Source: Mucilaginibacter sp. KACC 22773 (GTDB lineage: Bacteria > Bacteroidota > Bacteroidia > Sphingobacteriales > Sphingobacteriaceae). From it: a stretch of DNA of 64,000 bases. The translations under genes and the position numbers were made by a program. The notes under the pieces were generated by a model that was not told the DNA's origin, searched no databases, and saw only the letters and a program-made list of their open reading frames with translations. This document shows, piece after piece, positions 45,232-54,639 of the stretch. Each line of letters begins with the position of its first letter. Positions within the stretch are counted from its first letter, which is position 1. The stretch is from the NCBI RefSeq assembly GCF_028736215.1, contig NZ_CP117883.1:868001-932000 (forward strand). Direction: 5' to 3'.

Positions 45232-46002
45232 ATGAAAGTTGTATTACTAGCTGGCGGGTTAGGAACCCGTTTATCCGAAGAAACAGTTTTAAGGCCGAAG
45301 CCTATGGTTGAAATTGGTGGAATGCCAATTTTATGGCATATCATGAAGATATATTCGTCGCACGGATTTAATGATTTTGTTATTTGTTTAGGCTACAAAG
45401 GGTATGTAATAAAGGAATATTTTGCGAATTACTTTCTGCACAAGTCAGACGTAACAATTGACCTTAAAGACAATTCCATAAAGGTTCATGATACCCAGGC
45501 AGAGCCATGGACGATAACCTTGGTTGATACCGGCAATGAATCTATGACAGGCGGCCGTATTAAACGCATAAAACCCCATGTTGGTAATGAAACCTTTATG
45601 CTTACCTATGGCGATGGTGTAAGCAATGTTAATATAACTGAACTGGTTAAATTTCATAAAGAAAAAGGCAAGCTTTGTACAGTGACATCTGTTCAACCTT
45701 CAGGTAGGTTTGGTGCAATTAACCTTAACGATGATAATTCGGTGCATTCATTTATGGAGAAACCCAAAGGTGATGGTGCCTGGATAAACGGAGGTTTTTT
45801 TGTATGTGAACCTGCTGTTTTTGATTATATAGAAGGTGACAGTACGATATGGGAAAGAGAACCCATGGAAGAAATTGCAAAAGCTGGTGAAATGGTTGCG
45901 TTTAATCACGACGGATTTTGGAAGCCAATGGATACGCTGCGTGATAAACAAGAACTTGAGGAAGACTGGACACAACGTAAGGCAAAATGGAAAACCTGGT
46001 AA
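45232..46002 (+). CDS. rfbF: Glucose-1-phosphate cytidylyltransferase
   Basis: The 256-residue enzyme makes CDP-glucose from CTP and glucose-1-phosphate, the first step to CDP-3,6-dideoxyhexoses. The nucleotidyltransferase motif LAGGLGTRLSEETVLRPKPM (6-25), the YGDG metal site, EKP and the WINGGFFV loop fit the family. Length is standard. The next gene starts one base after its stop. Confidence 0.95.
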   Translation: MKVVLLAGGLGTRLSEETVLRPKPMVEIGGMPILWHIMKIYSSHGFNDFVICLGYKGYVIKEYFANYFLHKSDVTIDLKDNSIKVHDTQAEPWTITLVDTGNESMTGGRIKRIKPHVGNETFMLTYGDGVSNVNITELVKFHKEKGKLCTVTSVQPSGRFGAINLNDDNSVHSFMEKPKGDGAWINGGFFVCEPAVFDYIEGDSTIWEREPMEEIAKAGEMVAFNHDGFWKPMDTLRDKQELEEDWTQRKAKWKTW

Positions 46003-46003
46003 T

Positions 46004-47080
46004 ATGTTTAAAGAATTAGAAGCTATATACAAAGGGAAGAAAGTTTTTTTAACAGGACACACCGGATTTAAAGGGTCGTGGATGTTGAAAATTTTAACTA
46101 TGCTGGGTGCCCATACCACGGGCTATGCGCTTGCACCGGAAAATGATTTTGATTTGTTTTATTTAATTGAAGGCGACAAAATTTCCAATTCGATAATTGG
46201 GGACCTTCGGGATAAGGCAAAGTTGACAGCGGCTATTGTTGAATTTCAGCCGGATTTTGTTTTTCATTTAGCAGCGCAGCCGCTTGTGAGATTATCATAT
46301 GATATACCTGCAGAAACCTTCGAAGTAAATGCCATCGGTACCGCCAATGTTCTCGACGGTGTTCGAATGCTGGATAAAGCCTGTCAGGTAGTATTAATCA
46401 CAACTGATAAGGTTTATCATAACAATGAATGGGTTTACCCTTACCGCGAGACAGATAGGCTGGGGGGATATGACCCGTATAGTGCCAGTAAAGCCTGTGC
46501 CGAATTGGTTATTGACTCTTATAGAAATTCTTTTTTTAATACAGCAACTTACTCAGCTCACCTTAAATCTATTGCGGTTGCAAGGGCGGGTAATGTAATT
46601 GGTGGTGGCGATTGGGCAAAAGACCGGTTAATACCAGATATAGTTAGGTTCTTGTCAAAGGAACAAAAAATAATTATACGTAATCCTAATTCGGTAAGGC
46701 CCTGGCAGCATGTATTGGAACCTTTGCTTGGTTATCTGTTATTGGGAAGCAGAATGGTGGCCGAACCGGTGACTTTTGCCGACGCTTATAATTTTGGCCC
46801 TGGACTGAGTGATGCGTTGCCCGTACATGAAATGGTTGAATTGGCTATTCGGAACTGGGGTAGTGGCGAGGTCGAGATATTTAATTCAGATAAGCAGCCT
46901 CATGAGGCTGGCCTGTTAAAACTGGATATAAGCAAGGCAGTGAATAATCTAAATTGGAAGCCTAAATACCAGGCTTTAGAGACAATAAAAAAGACGATAG
47001 ACTGGTATAAATATTATTTCAGTAACCCTGATGATATCAATCAGTTTACCGAAAAGCAAATAATAGATTTTGTAAATTGA
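46004..47080 (+). CDS. rfbG: CDP-glucose 4,6-dehydratase
   Basis: The 358-residue SDR enzyme converts CDP-glucose to CDP-4-keto-6-deoxyglucose. The start is the ATG at 46004 (MFKELEAIYKGKKVFLTGHTG); the frame is open upstream inside rfbF, but that is not family sequence. NAD motif TGHTGFKGSW, catalytic YDPYSASKACAE and the VIGGGDWAKDRLIPD region identify it. It is coupled to rfbF. Confidence 0.95.
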   Translation: MFKELEAIYKGKKVFLTGHTGFKGSWMLKILTMLGAHTTGYALAPENDFDLFYLIEGDKISNSIIGDLRDKAKLTAAIVEFQPDFVFHLAAQPLVRLSYDIPAETFEVNAIGTANVLDGVRMLDKACQVVLITTDKVYHNNEWVYPYRETDRLGGYDPYSASKACAELVIDSYRNSFFNTATYSAHLKSIAVARAGNVIGGGDWAKDRLIPDIVRFLSKEQKIIIRNPNSVRPWQHVLEPLLGYLLLGSRMVAEPVTFADAYNFGPGLSDALPVHEMVELAIRNWGSGEVEIFNSDKQPHEAGLLKLDISKAVNNLNWKPKYQALETIKKTIDWYKYYFSNPDDINQFTEKQIIDFVN

Positions 47081-47132
47081 GTTAAGTAAAACGTAATATC
47101 CAGATAAAATAAGATATAAAAACTACTTCGAG

Positions 47133-48434
47133 ATGTTGAAAAATATAAACGACCCAGCGTTGGAAAAAAGCCTGAGGGCTATAGCAAAAGCACAAACTGA
47201 GAAGATCATTATCCCGGGGAAAAATTACATTCCGGTAACAGGTAAAGTATTAGACGAAGATGATATTTTATTCGGTGTAGAGGCAGCGTTGGATGGTTGG
47301 TTAACTACCGGTCGCTTTGCAAATAAATTTGAAGCAGATTTTGCGCAATATTTTGGGGCTCATAAGGCCTTGTTGGTCAACTCAGGGTCTTCTGCAAACC
47401 TGGTTGCTTTTTATGCGCTTACTTCACCTAAATTGGGCGAGCGTGCAATTTTGCCTGGTGATGAGGTGATTACAGTTGCAGCAGGTTTTCCAACAACAGT
47501 AAATCCTATCGTTCAGTTCGGCGCTGTGCCGGTTTTTGTAGATGTGGATATTGCGACACACAACGTAAATGCCGACTTGATTGAAGCTGCGGTTTCTGAT
47601 AAAACCAAAGCAATCATGATAGCCCATTCATTAGGAAACCCGTTTAATTTGGACGAGGTTATGCGAGTGGCAAAAAAATATAACCTGTGGGTTGTTGAGG
47701 ATGATTGTGATTCATTAGGCGCTACCTATCGGGGTAAAAAGACGGGCACATTTGGCGATATCTCCACGTTTTCGTTTTACCCTGCGCATCATATCACAAT
47801 GGGCGAGGGTGGTGCGGTACTTATAAATAATCCGGAATTGGCTAAACTGGCCGAAAGCTTCAGAGATTGGGGAAGGGATTGTTATTGCGAACCCGGTAAA
47901 GATAATACCTGCGGGTGCAGGTTTTCGCAACAATTAGGTTCGTTACCATATGGCTACGATCATAAATACACATATTCGCACGTCGGTTTTAACTTAAAGG
48001 TGACTGATATGCAGGCAGCTTTTGGTGTATCTCAACTAAAAAAGGTAGATACGTTTGTTCAAAAACGGCGCGAAAATTATAAGGCTTTATATGAAAGGAT
48101 GAAGCAATTTGAAGATATATTTATACTGCCAGAGCCTACACCAAACAGTGACCCATCTTGGTTTGGCTTTCTATTGACATTGAGAGAAGGTGATGCTGCA
48201 GACAGGCACATGTTGGTTCAACACCTTGAGGAAAGTAAAATAGGCACTCGTTTATTATTTGCCGGTAACTTGTTACGTCAGCCGGCTTACGCCAATATTA
48301 AACACCGCGTAGTGGGCGATCTTACGAACACAGATATTATTATGAACAGATCATTTTGGTTGGGTGTTTGGCCTGGGCTAAACGAAGATCATTATGATTA
48401 TATGGCTGATGTAATTAAAGATTATTTAAATTAA
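47133..48434 (+). CDS. rfbH: CDP-6-deoxy-4-hexulose 3-dehydrase (E1)
   Basis: The 433-residue DegT-family protein has His (H220, in [12 protein letters not shown]) in place of the usual PLP-binding Lys, the hallmark of E1 dehydrases. It also has the rare 2Fe-2S set with the exact spacing C192-x57-C250-x1-C252-x7-C260. It removes O-3 from CDP-4-keto-6-deoxyglucose using PMP and electrons from E3. Its TAA stop overlaps the next ATG by one base. Confidence 0.95.
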   Translation: MLKNINDPALEKSLRAIAKAQTEKIIIPGKNYIPVTGKVLDEDDILFGVEAALDGWLTTGRFANKFEADFAQYFGAHKALLVNSGSSANLVAFYALTSPKLGERAILPGDEVITVAAGFPTTVNPIVQFGAVPVFVDVDIATHNVNADLIEAAVSDKTKAIMIAHSLGNPFNLDEVMRVAKKYNLWVVEDDCDSLGATYRGKKTGTFGDISTFSFYPAHHITMGEGGAVLINNPELAKLAESFRDWGRDCYCEPGKDNTCGCRFSQQLGSLPYGYDHKYTYSHVGFNLKVTDMQAAFGVSQLKKVDTFVQKRRENYKALYERMKQFEDIFILPEPTPNSDPSWFGFLLTLREGDAADRHMLVQHLEESKIGTRLLFAGNLLRQPAYANIKHRVVGDLTNTDIIMNRSFWLGVWPGLNEDHYDYMADVIKDYLN

Positions 48435-48970
48435 TGGAGCTGGAGAGAACCTTTATTGGCGGCCTTTTCATTGTCAACTTGAATTTGTTCAAAGATAACA
48501 GAGGGGCGTTTACAAAAATTTTCAACGAAGATTTTTTTGTTGAAAATGCTCTAACAACTGATTTTAAGGAGAACTACTTTTCGGTTTCTCATAAAAACGT
48601 CATCCGAGGCATGCATTTTCAGACACCTCCAGCTGAGCATACAAAAGTGGTATATGTTAATCAAGGTAGAATATTGGATGTAGTGTTAGATATAAGAACA
48701 GGCTCGCCGACTTTTGGTAAGTTTTATCAAACAGAGATCTCATCAGAAGCGCCTAAGCTTGTTTACATACCTGTAGGGTGCGCTCATGGCTTTCTTTCGT
48801 TAGAAGACAACACGATTGTTTCGTATCTGCAAACCTCAGTTTATAACCAGACCTGCGATAAAGGAATCAAATGGGATACGTTCGGTATGGATTGGGGGGT
48901 TACGTCTCCTATAATATCTCAAAGAGATAATCTGTTTCCAGATGCAGGATCATATAAAGATATATTTTAA
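48434..48970 (+). CDS. RmlC-like sugar 3,5-epimerase (AscE-type)
   Basis: The 178-residue cupin belongs to the dTDP-4-dehydrorhamnose 3,5-epimerase family, with RGMHFQTPPAEHTKVVYVNQG (H61), LDIRTGSPTFGK and VGCAHGF (H118). It starts one base into the rfbH stop, so it is coupled to the CDP pathway rather than to a dTDP-rhamnose one. That points to C-5 epimerisation of the 3,6-dideoxy-4-hexulose, which yields the L-series (ascarylose). No rmlABD genes are nearby. Confidence 0.85.
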   Translation: MELERTFIGGLFIVNLNLFKDNRGAFTKIFNEDFFVENALTTDFKENYFSVSHKNVIRGMHFQTPPAEHTKVVYVNQGRILDVVLDIRTGSPTFGKFYQTEISSEAPKLVYIPVGCAHGFLSLEDNTIVSYLQTSVYNQTCDKGIKWDTFGMDWGVTSPIISQRDNLFPDAGSYKDIF

Positions 48971-48973
48971 ATT

Positions 48974-49864
48974 ATGAAAATTGTTGTAACCGGATCAACA
49001 GGATTTGTAGGGCGCCATTTGATACCTGAACTTTTAAACGAAGGGCATCAGCTGTTGGAACTTACTCGAAACTTAACAACTTCTGAGAAATTGTATGGTT
49101 CATCAACACAAAAGCATCACCTTAACGGTGACCAGGAAGACTTAAGAATAGCTTTAAATTCTTTTCAGCCAGAGGTGGTAATACATCTTGCCTCTTTCCT
49201 TACTTCAGCAGATGATTATGGCAGTATGATGAAATTGATTGATGCCAATATTGTCTTTTTCTGCAATTTGTTAGATGCCTTGAAAGAAGCAGGTTTGCGG
49301 TTATTTATTAATACGGGAACCTTTGCTGAATACTTTAAAGGTGATGGTGTTTTAATGCCTGCATATTTGTACGCGGCTACAAAAACCGCAAGCCGTTCAT
49401 TGCTTGACTACTACAGCAATGTTTATGGATTTAGAAAAACTACGGTCATACCATATACCATCTATGGAGGAAAGGACTCCCAAAGGAAAATTATCGATAT
49501 AATATATGATTCGATTGGGGGTGTTGCCCCTGTTGACCTTTCTCCCGGCGAACAGGTACTTGATTTTATCCACATACGTGATGTAGTTGAGTTTTATAAA
49601 ACCTTAATTCAGCAGGAGGCTGCTGTACCTGATAACTCGGTGTTTCATTTAGGTACAGGTAAGGGCGTTACTATTAAACAATTAGCAGCTGAAATTGAAG
49701 CATCAACTGGAAAGAAAATAAACATAAACTGGGGGGGGAAATCTTATAGGCCTTCTGATGTAATGTATGCTGTTGCTGATACTAAAACAGCAAACGATGT
49801 TTTAAAATGGTCGAGCCAGGTAAGCATGAGTCAGGGCGTGAAGTTTTTTTTAGAAGATAAGTGA
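48974..49864 (+). CDS. NAD-dependent sugar reductase/epimerase (SDR; AscF- or RfbS-like)
   Basis: The 296-residue extended SDR has TGSTGFVGRH (7-16), and Y133-x3-K137 in YLYAATK. Following the epimerase after three bases, it is the likely 4-keto reductase finishing the CDP-3,6-dideoxyhexose. Paratose synthase (RfbS) and AscF are both SDRs, so the product stereochemistry rests on the neighbouring epimerase. An epimerase role is the alternative. Confidence 0.75.
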   Translation: MKIVVTGSTGFVGRHLIPELLNEGHQLLELTRNLTTSEKLYGSSTQKHHLNGDQEDLRIALNSFQPEVVIHLASFLTSADDYGSMMKLIDANIVFFCNLLDALKEAGLRLFINTGTFAEYFKGDGVLMPAYLYAATKTASRSLLDYYSNVYGFRKTTVIPYTIYGGKDSQRKIIDIIYDSIGGVAPVDLSPGEQVLDFIHIRDVVEFYKTLIQQEAAVPDNSVFHLGTGKGVTIKQLAAEIEASTGKKININWGGKSYRPSDVMYAVADTKTANDVLKWSSQVSMSQGVKFFLEDK

Positions 49865-49868
49865 TGTT

Positions 49869-50489
49869 ATGCCGGATAGCTTTAAAAATATAGCGGGCGT
49901 AATTTTTAACCCACGAAAATTAACGAACGGACTTAAAAGAAGATTCTATTATTTTTTATATAAAAATAAGTTTGGTACACTTGGCAAAGGGGCTTCTATA
50001 AAGGGTAAAATCTGGTTGGTAGGGGGTCAAAATATTTTTATAGGTACAAAGTGTTCAATTGGACCTTATTGCCGAATAGAGTCATACAACAACTATAATG
50101 GGCAAATATTGGCACCGAAACTGGCGATGGGCTCTTTTACATCTTTGCAACATGCAGTGCATATTTATTGTGCCAATTCAGTTACCATTGGGGAAGGTGT
50201 AGTTATTGCCAGCGGCTGCATGATAACGGATAACAATCATGGTATTGATCCTGAGGGAGATTTGTATCTGAGACAACCATTAAAATTCAGATCTACAACT
50301 ATTGAAGATGGGGTTTGGTTGGGTGAAAATGTGTGTGTGTTAGGAGGGGCTTATATAGGTAAAAGATCAATAATTGGCTCTAATAGTGTTGTTTCAGGTA
50401 TAATACCATCATTTTCTATAGCAGTTGGAAACCCCGCTAAAGTAATTAAACAGTACAACTTCGAATCCAAACTATGGGAAAAAGTATAA
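49869..50489 (+). CDS. Hexapeptide-repeat acyltransferase
   Basis: The 206-residue protein has left-handed beta-helix repeats ([LIV]-G-x4), e.g. IFIGTKCSIGPYCRIES, HAVHIYCANSVTIGEGVVIASGC and the catalytic-type NNHG (H about 126). It ends in AVGNPAKVIKQY, typical of WbbJ/maltose-acetyltransferase-like O-acetyltransferases. It probably decorates the glycan. Its end overlaps the flippase start by 16 bases. Confidence 0.82.
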   Translation: MPDSFKNIAGVIFNPRKLTNGLKRRFYYFLYKNKFGTLGKGASIKGKIWLVGGQNIFIGTKCSIGPYCRIESYNNYNGQILAPKLAMGSFTSLQHAVHIYCANSVTIGEGVVIASGCMITDNNHGIDPEGDLYLRQPLKFRSTTIEDGVWLGENVCVLGGAYIGKRSIIGSNSVVSGIIPSFSIAVGNPAKVIKQYNFESKLWEKV

Positions 50490-51772
50490 TATTAAAAAAG
50501 GTTTCTTTTGGCTTTATTACAGGGTCCATTAGTTTGGTAATAGACAGCCTTGTAGGATTGGCCATTTTGCCTTTGCTGTTAAGGTTTTTACCTAAAGATA
50601 TTGCGGGGCTTTGGGTTTTCTTCATGTCATTTACCGGCATCGTATTGCTTGGCCAAGCCGGCTTAGCGCCGGTTGTTATACGCTTGAGCGCCGAAATAAA
50701 GGAAAGGAAGGAAAAAAGTGAATTTTATCATAACATCTGGTCAAATATTACTCACTCCTTTTTGTTTGCAACTTTTCTTGTATTGCTCATCTGTACAGTT
50801 TTATATTTTAGTTATATAAAAACTGTACTTATCAAAAATAACTTCCTAGTTGAAGGTACGTATTGTTGGATATTTTTAAGTCTCGGCAATGCTTTAAGAA
50901 TATATGGTATCAAATATTTGCATGTAATAAATGGATTAGGGGAAGTGGGCTGGGATAAAGTTGTTAAGATCCTGGTTTCAATAACCACGTTATTGGGGTA
51001 TTACATTGTGTTGAAAATGAACTGGGGTTTTAAGGCATTAGGGCTGTCGTTTCTTGTTTCCAGTGTATTGTTTTATATATGTTCATGGTTTTTATTTGAA
51101 AGATTCAATAATCAATTGTTTATCAAACGCATAGGGAAGCCTGTTATATCACAATTGAAGTATTTTTTTAAAGAGTCAGGAAAAATATTGGTTCTTAGCT
51201 TAACATCATTTTTTGTAATGCAATCTGACATTTTTATTATTGAAAGATTGGCAGGGCTGAAAATAATTCCTTACTATTCAGGTCTTTCCCGGATTGTATA
51301 CATTACCATTGCCGTTAGCAGTTTAGCTACGCAATTAATTTATCCGTTCATAGCGCAAAAATTTGCCGCCAGAGATTTTAACAGCTTGAGGAAGTTATAT
51401 TACAGAAATGTGCTTGTATCGGTTTGTATTGGTATCGCTATAGCTTTGCCATCATTATTACTCGCACCTTATATCGTACCGTTATGGTTAGGCAAAGGCG
51501 GGTATTTAGGAAGTCCATTATTTGGTTTAATGTTACTGTTAGGGGTAATATATGCCCATCATAATGCACACGCAAGTTCAATCATAGCTACAGGAGCAAC
51601 CACGTTTATGGGAGCAGCCATTTGTAATGCTTTTTTATCATTGTCGTTTGCAATTATTGGCGGTATAAAATTTGGAATGATTGGTATTGTTACCGGTAAT
51701 ATCATTGGGACAGTTATACCATCGATATATGTAGTAACATGGTCATTACGGTTCATAAAAAAACTAAAATAA
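50474..51772 (+). CDS. Wzx-like O-unit flippase
   Basis: The 432-residue protein has about 12 membrane segments and the polysaccharide-synthesis (MVF/Wzx) layout, with an N-terminal SLVIDSLVGLAILPLLLRFLP and an ILPLLLR-type first helix. It should flip lipid-linked repeat units to the periplasm, consistent with a Wzy-type polymerase two genes on. It overlaps the acyltransferase upstream. Confidence 0.87.
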   Translation: MGKSIILKKVSFGFITGSISLVIDSLVGLAILPLLLRFLPKDIAGLWVFFMSFTGIVLLGQAGLAPVVIRLSAEIKERKEKSEFYHNIWSNITHSFLFATFLVLLICTVLYFSYIKTVLIKNNFLVEGTYCWIFLSLGNALRIYGIKYLHVINGLGEVGWDKVVKILVSITTLLGYYIVLKMNWGFKALGLSFLVSSVLFYICSWFLFERFNNQLFIKRIGKPVISQLKYFFKESGKILVLSLTSFFVMQSDIFIIERLAGLKIIPYYSGLSRIVYITIAVSSLATQLIYPFIAQKFAARDFNSLRKLYYRNVLVSVCIGIAIALPSLLLAPYIVPLWLGKGGYLGSPLFGLMLLLGVIYAHHNAHASSIIATGATTFMGAAICNAFLSLSFAIIGGIKFGMIGIVTGNIIGTVIPSIYVVTWSLRFIKKLK

Positions 51773-51779
51773 CAAAGTG

Positions 51780-52688
51780 ATGGCGAAAATAGCAGCAATT
51801 ACCACTTCACACAATGAAGATTATCAGTTTGACAATTGGCTCACGCATTATGAAGCTTATAAGGATGAAATAAGCTACCACATTATAGTTGAGAACAATT
51901 CAAACGAAACTTATAGACAGAAAATTAGGGAGCACTTTACAGATGCTACAATTTTGTGGCAAGATGAAGATTTGGGTGTTGCGAGAGGGTTTAACGAGGG
52001 AATAAAATATGTAATAGAACATACAGATGCAGATGTGATTTTGTTTATGATGCAGGATATGTACATCCCTAAAGGTGGTGTAACGATATTAAAGGACTTA
52101 TTGTTATCCTCAGAAAAAAACGGAGTAGTAGCGGCTGTTAATCTTTATGAAAACCGTTCAAATATCATTCGCGAACACGGGGGAAATATTAATAAAAAAG
52201 ACTTTACGGTAGATAAATTTTATAAGGACAAGGTCTTAGATAATAGTATACCCCAAGATTTGCAGGTTGATTTTGTTTGTGGTGGGAATTACATGATGAA
52301 AACCAACATTTTCAAAGAAACTGGCTTGTATGATGAAAGAATATTTATGTACGGTGATGAGTCGGATCTTTTTATTCGTGTAAAAAAAGCCGGATATGAT
52401 ATCATATCAACTACACGCACCCAATGCTGGCACGAACATATTTACTTGACGGCAGCAGCGAGGTTGCCAAGTAACCATGCAGTGTTTTACACGGCCCGGA
52501 ACTATTTCTATTTGATAAAAAAGCATGGTAATGGGCTAAACTTTACCTACGGGCTACTTAAATCAATTAAGGTTGCTGCTAAGAATTTGGCTAAATTTTA
52601 TTTGCATGAGAAAAACTTCACAAAGATCAGATTGATGATGAAGGGATATTTCACAGGTATCTTTTTATTGCACTTAAATAAGGATTGA
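51780..52688 (+). CDS. Family 2 (GT-A) glycosyltransferase
   Basis: The 302-residue protein (ATG 51780; a GTG lies one codon before) has the GT-A N-terminus IAAITTSHNEDYQFDNWLTH, IIVENNSN, DLGVARGFNEG and the MMQDM metal site, with FVCGGNYMMKTN and ERIFMYGDESDLFIRVKKAG toward the C-terminus. It transfers one sugar of the repeat unit; donor unknown. A C-terminal hydrophobic tail may give membrane contact. The next gene overlaps its stop. Confidence 0.87.
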   Translation: MAKIAAITTSHNEDYQFDNWLTHYEAYKDEISYHIIVENNSNETYRQKIREHFTDATILWQDEDLGVARGFNEGIKYVIEHTDADVILFMMQDMYIPKGGVTILKDLLLSSEKNGVVAAVNLYENRSNIIREHGGNINKKDFTVDKFYKDKVLDNSIPQDLQVDFVCGGNYMMKTNIFKETGLYDERIFMYGDESDLFIRVKKAGYDIISTTRTQCWHEHIYLTAAARLPSNHAVFYTARNYFYLIKKHGNGLNFTYGLLKSIKVAAKNLAKFYLHEKNFTKIRLMMKGYFTGIFLLHLNKD

Positions 52689-53893
52689 TGACAAAAAAGA
52701 AATCGGTAAATAACACAAAATTTATTGCAATCCTATTTTTATTAGGGGTTGGTTTTTGGCGAATAGGCTCTATTCCACTTGAAGTTTCTGTAACATTTCA
52801 GGCAATAAGTGTTATTGTACTCGCTTATTTAACTTTTACATACAAGCCCAAGATACCGCTCTTATTTAAAAGGGAAATCATTTTTATTTTTATCGCGGTT
52901 GCTTTGAGTACTATTATGGCCGCTGCATATCATGGCCAAGACATTGTTACTACGCTTATAGAACAACGTTTCATGTATTTTTACCTGGTATATTTTGCAC
53001 TTGCTGCGTTAAATGTATCCAGTCAAAATGTTGAGAAAGCGATAAAATATGTGGCAATATTTTTTGGCTCAATGTATTTATTGCAATTTCTTTTGTACCC
53101 GGCCGATGTATTTTACTATCCTAAAGTTCTGATAGAGCGTTCAACATTTCGCTTCAGGGTTGATGGTTTTGAGTTTCTAATTTTCCTGGCGGCGTTTGCT
53201 TTTAATAAACTATTAAATAAACAGGTGCAATTTTATCCGCTGCTTCTATTGGCTGTTGTGGTTAATTTCCTTTCAGGATCTAGGTATTTATTGGTAATAA
53301 CGGCCATTAGTATTGGCCTTACTGGTTATAAGTCAAAGGCGCTGAGCTTTGGATTAAAGGTATTCATCGTAGGCGTATTTTTGGTGTCATTTATCCTGTT
53401 TTTGCCTAAGGAATATACCAGTTCAATTACCGAAAAAACAAAAAACGATTTACAGCAAGGGGAAGATTATATTAGGATCCCTGCAGCGGCTTTTTACCTC
53501 ACAACCTATAACGTAGATGTTCCTACATGGTTGTTCGGAAATGGAGTATCAGATTCACATTCACAATATGGAATACAGATTCAAAATATCGGAGAAAATT
53601 TGGGATTTTATTTAGGGGATATTGGCTTTATTGGTGAGTTTGTAAGGTTTGGAATTTTTTATTTTTTGATTGTATGCGTGCTGCTGTACCGGGCTATTAA
53701 GCACAGTCGTAAAGTTGACCCGGTATTGAATTCATACTTGATTGCCATCACTCTTTTTTATGTAATAAGCTGGCCTTTCGGGCACGGGCCTGGTATTATT
53801 TTGTTTGCATCTGTACTATATCTGATAAATAAAAAGAGTTATGAGAGGGAGGTGAGTAAAGTTGATGCAAACAATACTTTGGAATTACAATGA
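52688..53893 (+). CDS. Wzy-like O-antigen polymerase
   Basis: The 401-residue protein has about ten membrane segments and a large loop between about 250 and 310 (with SGSRYLL before and IRIPAAAFYLTTYNVDV in it), as in Wzy/O-antigen ligase proteins. Sequence is typically poorly conserved. It shares one base with the upstream stop (TGATG) and four with the next start. Ligase (WaaL) is the alternative, less likely inside the cluster. Confidence 0.75.
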   Translation: MTKKKSVNNTKFIAILFLLGVGFWRIGSIPLEVSVTFQAISVIVLAYLTFTYKPKIPLLFKREIIFIFIAVALSTIMAAAYHGQDIVTTLIEQRFMYFYLVYFALAALNVSSQNVEKAIKYVAIFFGSMYLLQFLLYPADVFYYPKVLIERSTFRFRVDGFEFLIFLAAFAFNKLLNKQVQFYPLLLLAVVVNFLSGSRYLLVITAISIGLTGYKSKALSFGLKVFIVGVFLVSFILFLPKEYTSSITEKTKNDLQQGEDYIRIPAAAFYLTTYNVDVPTWLFGNGVSDSHSQYGIQIQNIGENLGFYLGDIGFIGEFVRFGIFYFLIVCVLLYRAIKHSRKVDPVLNSYLIAITLFYVISWPFGHGPGIILFASVLYLINKKSYEREVSKVDANNTLELQ

Positions 53894-54597
53894 TGAATAA
53901 GTTAAAAGATATCAAGGGAGGGATAAGGGTATTAATTCAATATCTTAACATTAATACACTTTTTTTTAATTTTAAATATTTGCCATTTAGTCAGGCTATT
54001 TTATTGCCGGTATATATAAGTCGTAAAACGCATTTGAAATGTGTAAAAGGTAGAATACAAATTAAATCAAGGTTACAACCAGGGATGATCAGAATAGGAT
54101 ACGGTGATGTGGGGATTTTTGATAAACACAGATCACGAACAATCTGGGGGGTAAAAGGAACCGTTGTATTTGAAGGAACTGCTAAAATTGGCCATGGTGC
54201 CAGGATTTCAGTGAGCTCTAATTCGATTTTATCTCTTGGGGACAATTTTATTTTAAATGCAGAATCAGCTATTGTCTGTCAAAAAGGAATATCTTTCGGA
54301 CAAAATTGTCTGCTCTCCTGGGATATACTGATAATGGATACTGATCTACATAAGATATACGATCTCGATGGAAATGTGAGCAATTATCCGGTACCGGTAG
54401 TTGTTGGTAATAACGTATGGATAGGGTGTAGATCACTTATTTTGAAAGGGGCTGATATTGCAGACGGGTGTATTGTTGCTGCGAACACTACTGTGAGTAA
54501 AAAGTTTCACAAAACTAACATGATTGTTGGCGGAACGCCGGCTGCAGAACGCCGACAAATTAAAAGTTGGGATCATGAGGGTTTTTCCAAATTTTAA
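53890..54597 (+). CDS. Hexapeptide-repeat acyltransferase (second)
   Basis: The 235-residue protein has hexapeptide repeats (TAKIGHGARISVSSNSILSLG, ISFGQNCLLSWDILIMDTD with the catalytic-type His in DLHKIYD, VVVGNNVWIGCRSLILKG) and ends in the VGGTPAAERR signature. It is a likely O-acetyl- or other acyltransferase of the glycan. It overlaps the polymerase gene by four bases. Confidence 0.82.
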   Translation: MMNKLKDIKGGIRVLIQYLNINTLFFNFKYLPFSQAILLPVYISRKTHLKCVKGRIQIKSRLQPGMIRIGYGDVGIFDKHRSRTIWGVKGTVVFEGTAKIGHGARISVSSNSILSLGDNFILNAESAIVCQKGISFGQNCLLSWDILIMDTDLHKIYDLDGNVSNYPVPVVVGNNVWIGCRSLILKGADIADGCIVAANTTVSKKFHKTNMIVGGTPAAERRQIKSWDHEGFSKF

Positions 54598-54639
54598 AAA
54601 TGGCGATAAATCATTTGGATTTATATTAATTAAAGTTGT

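Noticed and set aside
45836..46003. Upstream extension of rfbG into rfbF
   Set aside because: The 56 extra residues are out-of-frame rfbF sequence, and the conserved dehydratase N-terminus begins at 46004.
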